A stretch of 64,000 nucleotides of DNA, from contig NZ_JALKBY010000001.1 in NCBI RefSeq assembly GCF_023223645.1, positions 124,001 through 188,000 on the forward strand, written 5' to 3'. The position numbers and the translations under genes were made by a program. Origin of the DNA: Natroniella sulfidigena (lineage in GTDB: Bacteria; Bacillota; Halanaerobiia; Halobacteroidales; Halobacteroidaceae). Position 1 is the first letter of the stretch. The number at the start of each line of letters is the position of its first letter. Below are positions 28,091-37,468 of this stretch, piece by piece. Below the pieces are notes generated by a model. It did not search any database. It saw only the letters and a list, made by a program, of their open reading frames with translations, and was not told the DNA's origin.

Positions 28091-28240
28091 CAATTTACAG
28101 TTGATAATTGATAATTGACAGTTAAAAATCAAGGGCCAAATTTTAACATAGCGTTGTGAGTTGAAGAGTAATATAATATTGTTTAGCACTAAATGATTTT
28201 GAACTTAACTATTTACTATTAGTTATTCGTTATTAACTGA
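28091..28240 (+). repeat. Two half heptamer elements in the proB-proA gap
   Basis: The first half (28091-28135) is TTGATAA/TTGACAG-type repeats running into a core AATCAAGGGCC. The second (about 28195-28240) is TAACTAT-type repeats ending before the proA SD. The arms do not match each other, so this looks like parts of two elements. Confidence 0.6.
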
Positions 28241-28263
28241 ATTTTAAGGAGGGGGATTATAAG

Positions 28264-29520
28264 ATGAGTATTAAAGAGAATGTGACTCAAAAGGCTAAGC
28301 AAGCTAAAAAGGCAGCAAAAGAGTTGGCTAATTTAAGTTCTGTTTATAAAAATCAAGCTTTGTTACAGATGGCTGATGCGTTAGAGAATAAGCAAGAGAT
28401 GATTTTGGCTGCAAATAAAAAGGACATGCAAGTAGGAAGAGAAAATGGACTATCAGAGTCTTTACTAGATCGATTGTTATTGACTGAAGATCGAATCTTA
28501 GGAATGGCACAAGGGTTGCGTGAGGTTGCTCAATTTGATGATCCAATTGGTGAAATGCTCGAGATGAAGCAACGACCAAATGGCTTAAAGGTTGGTAAGA
28601 TTCAAGTACCATTAGGTGTGATTGGGATCATTTATGAGGCACGACCTAATGTGACTGTTGATGCAGCAGGTTTATGCTTGAAGGCAGGAAATACAGTTTT
28701 ATTACGTGGTGGTTCAAATGCAATCAACTCCAATCAAGCTTTGGTTGATATTATTTCTGATGCAGCTTGTCAGGCAGGGTTACCAGAAGGTTCAATTCAG
28801 TTAGTTGAAACGACTGATCGAGAAGCAGTTCAGGTAATGTTTAAATTAAATGATTATCTTGATGTCTTGATCCCACGTGGTGGAGCAGGGCTGATTCAAG
28901 CAGTTGTTAATAATTCAACTGTACCGGTAATTGAGACTGGGGTAGGTAATTGCCATACATATATTGATGCTGAAGCTGATTTAGAAATGGCAGAGGAGAT
29001 TGTAATTAATGCTAAAACACAGCGGACAGGTGTCTGTAATGCTATGGAGACTTTACTAGTTCATCAAGATGTAGCTGGGGAGTTTCTGCCAACTATGATT
29101 GAAGAGTTGAGAGAGCGAGATACTTTGGTTAAGGGATGTCAGCAGGTACAAGATGTTGTAGCAGATGTTGAGGCTGCTAATGAAGAAGATTGGGCAACAG
29201 AGTTTTTAGATTATACCTTGGCGATTAAGGTTGTGGCTGATTTTGAGGAGGCAGTTGCTCATATTGATCAATATAGTACTAATCACTCGGAAGCAATTGT
29301 TACTGAAAATTATACTAAAGCTCATCAATTCTTAGATGTAGTTGATTCAGCTGCTGTTTATGTCAATGCTTCAACCCGCTTTACCGATGGAGGACAGTTT
29401 GGCTTAGGAGCTGAGATAGGAATCAGTACTCAAAAACTTCATGCTCGCGGGCCAATGGGAGTCAATCAATTGACCACGACTAAGTTTGTGATCTTTGGAG
29501 ATGGACAAATTAGAGAGTAA
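28264..29520 (+). CDS. proA: Gamma-glutamyl phosphate reductase
   Basis: The protein is 418 residues of the aldehyde dehydrogenase superfamily. IGIIYEARPNVTVDAAGLCLKAGN and VIETGVGNCHTYID are characteristic, with the catalytic Cys in TGVCNAMETLLVH. With ProB it makes glutamate-5-semialdehyde for proline. An AAGGAGGGGG site precedes the ATG. Confidence 0.97.
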   Translation: MSIKENVTQKAKQAKKAAKELANLSSVYKNQALLQMADALENKQEMILAANKKDMQVGRENGLSESLLDRLLLTEDRILGMAQGLREVAQFDDPIGEMLEMKQRPNGLKVGKIQVPLGVIGIIYEARPNVTVDAAGLCLKAGNTVLLRGGSNAINSNQALVDIISDAACQAGLPEGSIQLVETTDREAVQVMFKLNDYLDVLIPRGGAGLIQAVVNNSTVPVIETGVGNCHTYIDAEADLEMAEEIVINAKTQRTGVCNAMETLLVHQDVAGEFLPTMIEELRERDTLVKGCQQVQDVVADVEAANEEDWATEFLDYTLAIKVVADFEEAVAHIDQYSTNHSEAIVTENYTKAHQFLDVVDSAAVYVNASTRFTDGGQFGLGAEIGISTQKLHARGPMGVNQLTTTKFVIFGDGQIRE

Positions 29521-29523
29521 ATT

Positions 29524-29548
29524 AGGGGGCGTTGGCCCTCTTTTTTTA
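29524..29548 (+). terminator. Probable terminator after proA
   Basis: The GC-rich AGGGGGCGTTGGCCCT can pair with a bulge and is followed by CTTTTTTTATT. Confidence 0.55.
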
Positions 29549-29561
29549 TTGGGGGAGTAGT

Positions 29562-29780
29562 ACAATATTGTGGCACTAAAAGTGCGACAATATTGAGTTA
29601 ACAGTTTACGTTTTACAGTTTACAGTTAAGATCAAAATCTTAAAATCCTAAGAGCTATGAAAAGTTTTAGAATTATAGGTTTAGATTGGTTTTGGGTTTA
29701 AGTTTTAAATGGTTTTAACTATCAACCGTCAACTGTTCACTGTCAACTGATATAAAGTGGCAAAGTGCCACTTTATATCA
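29562..29780 (+). repeat. Heptamer hairpin element (AACTGTC variant) with end hairpins
   Basis: A left-end hairpin (29563-29577 with 29581-29595, containing GGCACT) is followed by GTTTACA-type repeats, a long core with AAGATCAAAATC and AGAGCT, then TTAAATGGTTTT and AACTGTC-type right repeats. A perfect 15-bp stem hairpin at 29748-29780 begins with TGATATA and again has GGCA. Confidence 0.88.
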
Positions 29781-30013
29781 ATTCAGTTGCAGGAAAAGTT
29801 TTATTTAAGGCAGAATTATAATATTTGAATCGAGAGATGAGTATAGATAGTCTTAGAAGAAAAATTTTAAGAGCATGAGGTTTACATAGATATCCAAGGC
29901 TAAAGTGTAATTAATAGTGGTTGTTTTTTTCTAGTTTCCGTCATTCAATTTGGCTGTAATATACTTTAATTTAAAGTTGGATGATTATAACCTTTAGGAA
30001 GGAGTAGAATTAA

Positions 30014-30817
30014 ATGGTAGATGAGAAAGGGTATCCTTCATTATTACAGGCTATGGGCTTAATTCTACTTTACTTTATATTTCAACTTATAATCGGGATC
30101 AGTGGTGGGATTATTGGAGGATTGACAGGATTATGGCAGGCAGAATTATTTCGTTATACACTTGAATATTATCTAGCACCAGGTTTAGGTGGATTGCTAA
30201 GTTTTCTGTATGTTAAAAAGAAGTATCAAATCGCTTGGGAAGAGGTTAGAGGAGAGAATATAATCGATCTTAAGCTCTATTCAGTTATTTTTATGACTAT
30301 AGTTGGAATTATTCTTGTCAATTCATTAGTGATTAATCTTGTTGAATCTGTCTTTCCGTTGCAGCAGGACTTTGTTGAACATTTAAATCGAGTTTATGCA
30401 AATAATCTTATCTTAGTCTTCTTTTCATTAGTTATTATCTATCCTGTAGTTGAAGAAGTGATCTTTCGGGGGATTATACTGCGGGGCTTTTTAACTAGGT
30501 ATAAGCCTTGGCTAGCAATTACTGGTTCAACTTTCTTATTTGCTGTACTTCATCTCAATCCTTGGCAAGGAGCTGCAACTTTTGTATTAGGTCTATTTTT
30601 AGGCTGGATCTATTTTAAGACTAATTCATTATTATTAGCAATTATTGGGCATAGTATTAATAATTTAATCGTTGTTTTATCTACTAAATTATCTGAGCAA
30701 CCTGTCAGTACTGAGGTAGAGTTGCTACCAATCTGGTTGATAGTACTTGGCTTTGGCTTGCTACTAGGTGGGATTGTACTTATAAATAAGGCTAAGTTTG
30801 AGTCTAAGTCTGAGTAA
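30014..30817 (+). CDS. CPBP family intramembrane glutamic endopeptidase
   Basis: The protein is 267 residues with about seven or eight membrane segments. The ABI/CPBP motifs are visible: EEVIFRG (motif 1, catalytic Glu pair and Arg), HLNPWQ (motif 2) and GHSINNL (motif 3). Such proteases resemble Rce1; the bacterial substrates are mostly unknown. The last residues (KAKFESKSE) are encoded by a 7-bp repeat array of the AAGTCTA type that continues past the stop, so the C terminus seems to have been shaped by a repeat element. Confidence 0.9.
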   Translation: MVDEKGYPSLLQAMGLILLYFIFQLIIGISGGIIGGLTGLWQAELFRYTLEYYLAPGLGGLLSFLYVKKKYQIAWEEVRGENIIDLKLYSVIFMTIVGIILVNSLVINLVESVFPLQQDFVEHLNRVYANNLILVFFSLVIIYPVVEEVIFRGIILRGFLTRYKPWLAITGSTFLFAVLHLNPWQGAATFVLGLFLGWIYFKTNSLLLAIIGHSINNLIVVLSTKLSEQPVSTEVELLPIWLIVLGFGLLLGGIVLINKAKFESKSE

Positions 30818-30880
30818 GAATTTAACCTTTTGTCTTTTTTGCTCTTTCTAGTCACCAATCACTAATTACTAGTAACTAAT
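30791..30880 (+). repeat. Mixed heptamer element across the CPBP 3' end
   Basis: The left repeats (AAGTTTG, AGTCTAA, GTCTGAG) are coding. The right repeats (ACTAATT, ACTAGTA) form another heptamer type and end before the dsdA SD. The arms do not match. Confidence 0.5.
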
Positions 30881-30906
30881 TACCAAACCAAGGAGTGAAT
30901 TCAATA

Positions 30907-32274
30907 ATGAATCAAAGATTAATTGCAGGTAAAAGTATAACAGAGTGGAAAGCAGACCATCCATTATTAGAGCAGATAATTGAGACTGAAGAGGTATGGT
31001 GGGCCAATCCTAATTACACAGATTTTTCTGAAGTAATAGATAAGCTTTCTTTAGAGCTTAAAGATGTTGAGGAAGCTGAAGCAAGGTTGAAACGCTTTGG
31101 CCCATATTTGAGTCATGTCTTTCCCGAAACACGTCCCAGTAAGGGGATTATTGAGTCGCCAGTAGTTAATATTTCTGATTTCAAAAAGAAGCTGGAGAGA
31201 ATAAGTGGGCAAGAGCTGCTTGGTGAATTGTTATTAAAGTGTGATAATCAATTACCGATTGCAGGTTCAATTAAGGCTCGAGGTGGAATTTATGAAGTTT
31301 TAAAGCATGCAGAAGAGTTGGCTATTGAAGAGGGATTATTGAGTTTAGACGATGATTATTCAATCTTAGCGACAGATAAATTTAAGGAGTTTTTCTCTAA
31401 ATATTCGATTGTAGTCGGTTCTACAGGTAATTTAGGGCTCAGTATTGGGATTATGAGTGCTAAAATTGGTTTTAAGGTAACGGTACATATGTCAATAGAT
31501 GCTAAAGAGTGGAAGAAGAAGTTATTACGTGAGCAGGGAGTTGAAGTTGTTGAACATACTGCTGATTATAATCAAGCTGTAGAGGAAGGTAGAAAGCAAG
31601 CGGAAGCTGATGCTAAGAGTTATTTTGTTGATGATGAGCAATCTGTTGATCTCTTTTTAGGGTATGCTGTAGCAGCATTACGTTTAAAGGAGCAGTTAGC
31701 AGCAATGGATTTAGAAGTTAGTTCAGAGCAACCTTTATTTGTTTATCTACCTTGTGGTGTTGGAGGTGGGCCAGGAGGGATAGCTTTCGGTTTGAAGTTA
31801 TTATTTCAAGATAATGTTCATTGCTTTTTTGTGGAACCGACTCATTCTCCTTGTATGTTATTAGGTCTGTTGACGGGCCAACATAATCGAGTCTCTGTTC
31901 AAGATTTTGGCTTGGATAATCGTACAGCAGCTGATGGGCTTGCTGTCGGTAGAGCATCAGCATTTGTAGGTCAGATGATTGAGGAGTTATTGAGTGGGAT
32001 TTATACGATTGAGGATCAAAAGTTGTATATTCTGTTAAGTTATCTCTTTGAGTTAGAGGGAATTGGCTTAGAACCATCTGCTGCAGCAGGATTGGTTGGC
32101 CCGGTTCGATTGCTTAATGAAAAGGCAGGTCGAGAATACCTTAAAGATAATAATCTCTTAGCTAAGCTGGAGGATGCGATTCATATTCCTTGGGCGACAG
32201 GAGGAAGTATGCTTCCTTCACAGGTGATGGAGGATTATTATCAACACGGGTGTCAATTAAGAAGAGAGCTTTAA
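30907..32274 (+). CDS. dsdA: D-serine ammonia-lyase (D-serine dehydratase)
   Basis: The protein is 455 residues. The PLP lysine lies in [16 protein letters not shown], and the glycine-rich phosphate site is [27 protein letters not shown] and [13 protein letters not shown] also fit DsdA. It converts D-serine to pyruvate and ammonia. The ATG at 30907 has AAGGAGTG; the earlier GTG 30895 overlaps that site. No dsdC regulator or transporter gene is adjacent. Confidence 0.94.
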   Translation: MNQRLIAGKSITEWKADHPLLEQIIETEEVWWANPNYTDFSEVIDKLSLELKDVEEAEARLKRFGPYLSHVFPETRPSKGIIESPVVNISDFKKKLERISGQELLGELLLKCDNQLPIAGSIKARGGIYEVLKHAEELAIEEGLLSLDDDYSILATDKFKEFFSKYSIVVGSTGNLGLSIGIMSAKIGFKVTVHMSIDAKEWKKKLLREQGVEVVEHTADYNQAVEEGRKQAEADAKSYFVDDEQSVDLFLGYAVAALRLKEQLAAMDLEVSSEQPLFVYLPCGVGGGPGGIAFGLKLLFQDNVHCFFVEPTHSPCMLLGLLTGQHNRVSVQDFGLDNRTAADGLAVGRASAFVGQMIEELLSGIYTIEDQKLYILLSYLFELEGIGLEPSAAAGLVGPVRLLNEKAGREYLKDNNLLAKLEDAIHIPWATGGSMLPSQVMEDYYQHGCQLRREL

Positions 32275-32301
32275 GCATATAAGAGGTATAGGAGAGATGA
32301 A

Positions 32302-33069
32302 ATGGAATTAGCTAGAATTATAATTTTGGGGATTGTGCAGGGGTTGACTGAGTTTATCCCTGTCAGTAGCTCAGGACATTTGGTCTTATTTCAGCATCTG
32401 TTTGGAGTGCAAGAGCGGTTGACCTTGAGTGTCTTTTTGCACTTGGGAACATTGATTTCAGTTGTAGTTGTCTTCTGGTCTGATATTATAGAAATAGTTC
32501 AACTGAAGCCTAAGTATCGCAAGTTGACCTTTTATCTTCTGCTTGGGACAATACCAGCAGGGGTGATTGGGGTCTTATTTGAAGATTTTTTTGAACAGCT
32601 CTTTTCCTCAGTTACTTTTGTGGGGTTTATGTTATTGATTACTGGGTTGTTATTATGGTTATCTGATCGAGTTGATCTTAAGCGGCGTGATTTAGATGAG
32701 ATGAAGCTCAGTGATGCACTGGTAGTAGGATTTGCTCAAGCTGTAGCTATTTTACCTGGCATTTCTCGTTCTGGAGCCACGATTGTAACTGGATTATTTA
32801 AAGGGCTAGATCGGAAGTTAGCAGCTAGATATTCATTCTTATTATCGATTTCTGTAATTGCAGGGGCTAGTTTGATTCAGGCGGTTGATCTAGTAAGGGT
32901 TGGAATGGGGGAGATCGGTCTGTTAGAATTGACCTTAGGGACTGTTACTTCTGCAGTTTCTGGTTACTTTGCGATTAGATTATTACTTAAGTTGATCAAT
33001 CAAGAGCGATTGAGTATCTTTGCTTATTATTGTTGGACTTTAGCAATATTAATAATTCTATTAACTTAA
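32302..33069 (+). CDS. uppP: Undecaprenyl-diphosphatase (bacitracin resistance protein BacA type)
   Basis: This is a 255-residue membrane protein. Motif 1 is QGLTEFIPVSSSGHL (catalytic Glu region, Ser) and motif 2 is LPGISRSGATI. It recycles the lipid carrier undecaprenyl-PP to undecaprenyl-P for wall synthesis. The SD is AGGAGAG. Confidence 0.97.
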   Translation: MELARIIILGIVQGLTEFIPVSSSGHLVLFQHLFGVQERLTLSVFLHLGTLISVVVVFWSDIIEIVQLKPKYRKLTFYLLLGTIPAGVIGVLFEDFFEQLFSSVTFVGFMLLITGLLLWLSDRVDLKRRDLDEMKLSDALVVGFAQAVAILPGISRSGATIVTGLFKGLDRKLAARYSFLLSISVIAGASLIQAVDLVRVGMGEIGLLELTLGTVTSAVSGYFAIRLLLKLINQERLSIFAYYCWTLAILIILLT

Positions 33070-33110
33070 TCCCAATCTAAATTTAATACTTAAATTATGA
33101 GGTGATAAAG

Positions 33111-34013
33111 ATGAAAGATGATTATTTAATTAGAGCAATGACGACAAATAAGGAAATTAGAGTTTTAGTAGCTAGAAGCACGCAGGTGGTTAAAGAAGCT
33201 CAACAGGCTCACCAAACTACACCAGTAGCCACTGCAGCTTTAGGTAGGACATTGACTGCTGGTGCATTGATGGGTTCGATGCTTAAGTCTGGTAAAGAGA
33301 TCAGTTTGACGATCAAAGGTGATGGGCCATTGCGGAAGGTAGTGGCTCATGCCAATCAATACGGAGCGGTTAGAGGTTATGTAGCTAATTCCCAAATTGA
33401 ATTTTTGGAAAATGAGTTAGGTAAACTAGATGTAGCTAAGGCAATTGGACAAGGTAGCTTGACTATTAAGAAGGATTTAGGTTTGAAAGATCCTTATCAG
33501 GGGAGCGTACCATTGGTTTCAGGAGAGATTGGAGATGATTTGACCTATTACTTTACTAAATCAGAACAGACACCATCAGCAGTAGGATTAGGGGTTTTGG
33601 TTAATCCTGATTGTTCAGTTAAAGCTGCAGGTGGATTTATCATTCAGTTGATGCCTGAAGCTGCTGAGGAGACGATCGGTCAATTGGAAGAGAATTTGGC
33701 CGAGGTTGAATCGGTCAGTAGATTAATCGAACAGGGGTTGAGTCCAGAGGAGTTATTGGACAAATTATTAACAGGATTCGAGTTTAAGATTTTGACAGAA
33801 CGAGAGATTGAATTTAAATGTGTTTGTGGTCAAGAAAGAATGAAGAGGTTAGTAAGTAGCTTGAGTGAAGATGATTTAAGAGAGATTATAAAAGAGGATG
33901 AGCAAGTAGAGGTTAAGTGCCATTTTTGTAATCAAAATTATCAATTTAGCAAAGAGGAGATTGAAGATATCTTAGCTAGTAATCAAAAAGAGGAGAATTG
34001 GAATTTATCGTGA
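33111..34013 (+). CDS. hslO: Redox-regulated chaperone Hsp33
   Basis: The protein is 300 residues. The N-terminal core has TNKEIRVLVARST and IKGDGPLRKVVAHAN. The C-terminal zinc switch has the Cys pairs CVC and CHFC, so the four Zn ligands are intact and oxidation-triggered activation is expected. The ATG at 33111 follows GAGGTGA. Confidence 0.97.
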   Translation: MKDDYLIRAMTTNKEIRVLVARSTQVVKEAQQAHQTTPVATAALGRTLTAGALMGSMLKSGKEISLTIKGDGPLRKVVAHANQYGAVRGYVANSQIEFLENELGKLDVAKAIGQGSLTIKKDLGLKDPYQGSVPLVSGEIGDDLTYYFTKSEQTPSAVGLGVLVNPDCSVKAAGGFIIQLMPEAAEETIGQLEENLAEVESVSRLIEQGLSPEELLDKLLTGFEFKILTEREIEFKCVCGQERMKRLVSSLSEDDLREIIKEDEQVEVKCHFCNQNYQFSKEEIEDILASNQKEENWNLS

Positions 34014-34051
34014 AATCTTAAATAGAAATCTATCTCTAAGGAGTGATTACA

Positions 34052-34243
34052 ATGGCTGGATGTTTAGAGGACAATAAAGAAGAGTGTAGTTGTACCTACG
34101 AACCTTGTCCCCGAAAAGGAAACTGTTGTGCTTGTGTGAAGTATCATAACCAAAAGGATGAACTACCAGGCTGTTTCTTCTCAAAAGAGGCAGAAAAGAC
34201 TTATGATCGTTCTGTTGAGTTCTTTATTAAATCAAGAAGTTAA
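34052..34243 (+). CDS. Small Cys-rich DUF6485-type protein
   Basis: This is a 63-residue protein with nine or so Cys residues, arranged in CSCTYEPCPRKGNCCACVKYH and a later PGCFF. It resembles the small DUF6485 family found in anaerobes. The Cys pattern suggests a metal or Fe-S site, but the function is unknown. The start ATG 34052 follows TAAGGAGTG. It lies between hslO and the Trk locus and is followed by a terminator hairpin. Confidence 0.8.
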   Translation: MAGCLEDNKEECSCTYEPCPRKGNCCACVKYHNQKDELPGCFFSKEAEKTYDRSVEFFIKSRS

Positions 34244-34245
34244 GT

Positions 34246-34270
34246 AAGTGGCCTTAGTGGCCACTTTATT
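34246..34270 (+). terminator. Terminator-like hairpin after the Cys-rich gene
   Basis: AAGTGGCC pairs with GGCCACTT (8 bp, TTAGT loop), then TTATT. Confidence 0.7.
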
Positions 34271-34281
34271 GCTATATTATA

Positions 34282-34452
34282 ATATTGTGGCACTTTTGTG
34301 CCACAATATAGTTTACAGTTGACAGTGTACAGTGTACAGTTATAAGATCAAGAGCTTTTAAGAACTTAAGCACCATAAAAGTTTTATATTTAGAGCTTTA
34401 GAGTGATTTTGTTAACTGTCAACTGTAAACCGTAAACTGTACACTGATATAA
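34282..34452 (+). repeat. Heptamer hairpin element (AACTGTA variant), best-preserved copy
   Basis: The left-end hairpin is ATATTGTGGCAC / GTGCCACAATAT (12-bp perfect stem). The left arm has five in-phase heptamers (GTTTACA, GTTGACA, GTGTACA twice, GTTATAA). The core has AAGATCAAGAGCTTTTAAG and CCATAAAAGTTTTA. The right arm has five AACTGTA-like heptamers. It ends with TGATATA fused to the trkH SD AAGGAGGGG. Confidence 0.92.
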
Positions 34453-34467
34453 GGAGGGGAGAGTCTT

Positions 34468-35949
34468 GTGACCAGTTTTAAACAAAAGATTAGAACTATC
34501 AGGTACATACTTGGCTCTCTGCTAATCTTATTGAGTGGGATATTACTTATCCCAGTAAGCATTAATCTATTCTATCAAGAGGGTTTGACAGATGCTTTTT
34601 TAATTCCAGCACTTATCTCTCTTGGGATTGGTTTGGTCAGTAAGTGGGGAGTTGTTGAAGGGAGATTGTCATTGACTACAGGGATGTTGATCTGTAGCTT
34701 GAGCTGGATTGTAATTTCTATCTTAGGAGCTCTTCCTTTTTATTTGGCCCTAGATTACTCTTATGTAAATAGTTTATTTGAAGCAGTTAGCGGTTTTACA
34801 GCAGCTGGTTTGACTGTATTTACTGGTTTGGAGGAGTTGCCGAGATCAATTCTTTTTTGGCGGGGATTGATGCAGTGGTTAGGTGGGCTTGGTTTTTTAA
34901 CCTTCTTTTTAGTAATTACTTTTAAGGGCCAAGCTGGCTTATTTCAGTTATTTACAGCTGAAGCTCATAAAATTGAATTATCTCGCCCTGTACCTAATAT
35001 CTTTAAGACGATTAAGATCTTATGGGGAATTTATATCTTCTTTACTTTGTTATTGATTATTTCACTTTATTTATTAGGCGTTTCTTTTTTTGATTCAGTG
35101 GTTCATGGATTTACTACTGTTGCCACTGGAGGCTTTTCTAATTATGATAATAGTATTGCTTATTTTCAAGAAGCAGGATATTCTAATTATAAAGCAATTG
35201 AATATGTAATTATCCTCTTTATGCTCTTAGGAGGAATGAACTTTGTAGTTCACTATAAATTATTGACGGGCCAAGTCAGGGAATTATGGGCAGGAATAGA
35301 GATGAAGCTCTTTTGGGGGTTTATCTTAGGAGGAACAGCTTTGGTTTTAGTTAGCCACTATTCGTACTTTCCATTTGTCTGGGAGCAACTAGAGGAGGTA
35401 GTTAGAAAGAGTTTATTTCAAGTTGTTGCTTTATTGACAACAACAGGATATGCTACTGAAAGTATTGGCTCTTCTTTCTTTCCAGCGTTGGCCCAGCAGT
35501 TCTTTTTAATCTTGATGTTAATTGGAGGTTGCGTAGGGTCTACTGCGGGAGGGTTTAAGATAATGCGAGTAGCAATTTTGGGAAGATTATTTCAGCGGGA
35601 AGTTAAGAAGATTTCTTATCCTCAAGGTGCTGTTATACCAGTGGTAGTTGATGGAGGAAGGTTAGCAAATTCAGAGGTTTTTAGAGTTGTTGCTCTCTTT
35701 ATTAGTGGAATGTTCTTATTGATGGTCGGTGGCTTGATAACAGCTTTATTTTCGGACTTGCCTGCTTGGAATGCGTTTTCAGGTATTTTTTCAGCATTAG
35801 GGACTATTGGTCCTTCCTATATTGAAGTGGAGCAGTTAAAGAATTTATCTGATATAATCAAAATTAATTATATTATAGCTATGTTAGCAGGAAGACTAGA
35901 GATTTTACCGCTATTTATTTTATTTAATAAGCAGGCGTGGAGTAGATAA
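34468..35949 (+). CDS. trkH: TrkH/KtrB-type potassium uptake channel subunit, copy 1
   Basis: The protein is 493 residues with four M1-P-M2 repeats. The selectivity loops are SGFTAAGLTVFTG, VATGGFSNYD, LTTTGYATESIG and CVGSTAGGFK, all with the filter glycine. It starts at GTG 34468 after the SD AAGGAGGGG that abuts the heptamer element. A second, similar subunit follows directly. Potassium uptake fits a salt-in halophile. Filter 1 has TAAG where the next copy has TTTG, so ion preference or rate could differ. Confidence 0.95.
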   Translation: MTSFKQKIRTIRYILGSLLILLSGILLIPVSINLFYQEGLTDAFLIPALISLGIGLVSKWGVVEGRLSLTTGMLICSLSWIVISILGALPFYLALDYSYVNSLFEAVSGFTAAGLTVFTGLEELPRSILFWRGLMQWLGGLGFLTFFLVITFKGQAGLFQLFTAEAHKIELSRPVPNIFKTIKILWGIYIFFTLLLIISLYLLGVSFFDSVVHGFTTVATGGFSNYDNSIAYFQEAGYSNYKAIEYVIILFMLLGGMNFVVHYKLLTGQVRELWAGIEMKLFWGFILGGTALVLVSHYSYFPFVWEQLEEVVRKSLFQVVALLTTTGYATESIGSSFFPALAQQFFLILMLIGGCVGSTAGGFKIMRVAILGRLFQREVKKISYPQGAVIPVVVDGGRLANSEVFRVVALFISGMFLLMVGGLITALFSDLPAWNAFSGIFSALGTIGPSYIEVEQLKNLSDIIKINYIIAMLAGRLEILPLFILFNKQAWSR

Positions 35950-35987
35950 AACAGGTGACCTTAGCTTGAGGGGAGGAAGAAGAAGTT

Positions 35988-37466
35988 GTGCAAATAATCA
36001 ATAAACTGAAAATTGTAATTAATTTATTGGGCTCTTTATTATTAGTGCTAGCTTGTGTGCTTTTAATACCAATTGTAGTTAGTGTTATTTATCAAGAACA
36101 GTTAGAGAGTGTATTTCTTATTTCGGCTTTATTGTCCTGTGTTATAGGATTAATTGGTAAATTGACTACTAAGAAACAAAGAGTATCGCTGACTACGGGA
36201 ATGATAGTTTGTGCACTAGGTTGGATTATAGTTTCTTTACTAGGGGCACTTCCTTTTTATTTAGCGTTAGATTATTCTTTTATAGATACATTTTTTGAAT
36301 CGGTAAGTGGTTTTACTACTACAGGGATTACTGTCTTTACTGGCTTAGAAAATTTACCAAGATCCATTTTATTTTGGCGTAGTTTGATTCAATGGTTAGG
36401 TGGTTTAGGGATTTTGACTTTCTTCTTATTTGTTACATTTAAAGGGCAAGGAGGTTTATTTAAGTTATTTACGGCAGAGAGTCATAAGATTAATCAATCT
36501 CGTCCTACCCCTAATATCTTAAAAACAATCAGAATTTTATGGTTGATTTATGGTGGGTTTACGATTGTAGAAATTCTTATTCTTTATTTGCTAGGGGTTT
36601 CTTTTTTTGATGCTCTAGCTCATAGTCTAACTACAGTATCTACAGGAGGATTTTCTCCATATGATAGTAGTATTGGCTATTTTAAGGAGGCAGGCTATCA
36701 AAATTATAAAGCAATTGAATATGTAATTATCTTTTTTATGACTTTAGGTGGGATCAATTTTTTAGTCCATTATAAGGTTTTAACAGGTGATTTAAGGGAG
36801 TTATGGGATGGCATAGAGATGAAGTATTTTTGGGGAATTATTGTTGGGGCAGTATCTCTGATCTTGATTAATCACTATTCTTATTTTCCTTTTGATTGGA
36901 CTACCTTAGAAGAAGCAATTAGAAAAACCCTTTTTCAAGTGATTGCTCTGTTAACGACGACCGGTTTTGGTACTCAAGATATTGGTTCTTCTTTTTTTCC
37001 GGCAGTAGCTAGACAGATATTTTTGATTTTGATGTTGACTGGAGCGTGTGTTGGTTCTACATCAGGTGGTTTTAAATTAATCAGAATAGTGATCTTAAAT
37101 AAGCTATTTAAACGAGAGATCAAAAAGATTTATTATCCAAAAGGAGCTGTCTTGCCTGTAGTAGTAGATGATAGTATAATTGCTGACAAAGAGGTCTTTA
37201 GAGTTGTTGCTCTATTTTTTGGTTGGTTACTTTTATTATTTATTGGAGGAGGGATAACGGCCTTCTTTTCTGACTTGCCTGCTTGGAATGCATTTTCGGG
37301 TATTTTTTCAGCATTAGGGAATATTGGCCCTTTTTATTTTAGTGTAGAACAGATGCAGGAGTTATCTGATATAATAAAAGTTACATATATTATTGCTATG
37401 TTAGCAGGAAGATTAGAAATTTTACCATTATTTATTTTATTTAATCAACAGGCATGGAGGAGATAG
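35988..37466 (+). CDS. trkH: TrkH/KtrB-type potassium uptake channel subunit, copy 2
   Basis: The protein is 492 residues and clearly homologous to the preceding protein over its whole length. Its filters are SGFTTTGITVFTG, VSTGGFSPYD, LTTTGFGTQDIG and CVGSTSGGFK. It starts at GTG 35988 after GGGGAGG. The duplication is old, since many substitutions separate the two at DNA level. It ends 3 bp before trkA, whose SD GGAGG lies in the last codons here. Confidence 0.95.
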   Translation: MQIINKLKIVINLLGSLLLVLACVLLIPIVVSVIYQEQLESVFLISALLSCVIGLIGKLTTKKQRVSLTTGMIVCALGWIIVSLLGALPFYLALDYSFIDTFFESVSGFTTTGITVFTGLENLPRSILFWRSLIQWLGGLGILTFFLFVTFKGQGGLFKLFTAESHKINQSRPTPNILKTIRILWLIYGGFTIVEILILYLLGVSFFDALAHSLTTVSTGGFSPYDSSIGYFKEAGYQNYKAIEYVIIFFMTLGGINFLVHYKVLTGDLRELWDGIEMKYFWGIIVGAVSLILINHYSYFPFDWTTLEEAIRKTLFQVIALLTTTGFGTQDIGSSFFPAVARQIFLILMLTGACVGSTSGGFKLIRIVILNKLFKREIKKIYYPKGAVLPVVVDDSIIADKEVFRVVALFFGWLLLLFIGGGITAFFSDLPAWNAFSGIFSALGNIGPFYFSVEQMQELSDIIKVTYIIAMLAGRLEILPLFILFNQQAWRR

Positions 37467-37468
37467 TT

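Larger units (their letters stand above)
29521..30013 (+). other. Long intergenic region between proA and the CPBP gene
   Basis: It holds a probable terminator (29524), a full heptamer element with end hairpins (29562-29780) and about 230 bp of A+T-rich sequence before the next SD. I see no gene in it. Confidence 0.6.

Noticed and set aside
31718-32077. Minus-strand open frame of 119 codons inside dsdA
   Set aside because: It is fully antisense to conserved D-serine dehydratase sequence and has no SD or recognisable domain.
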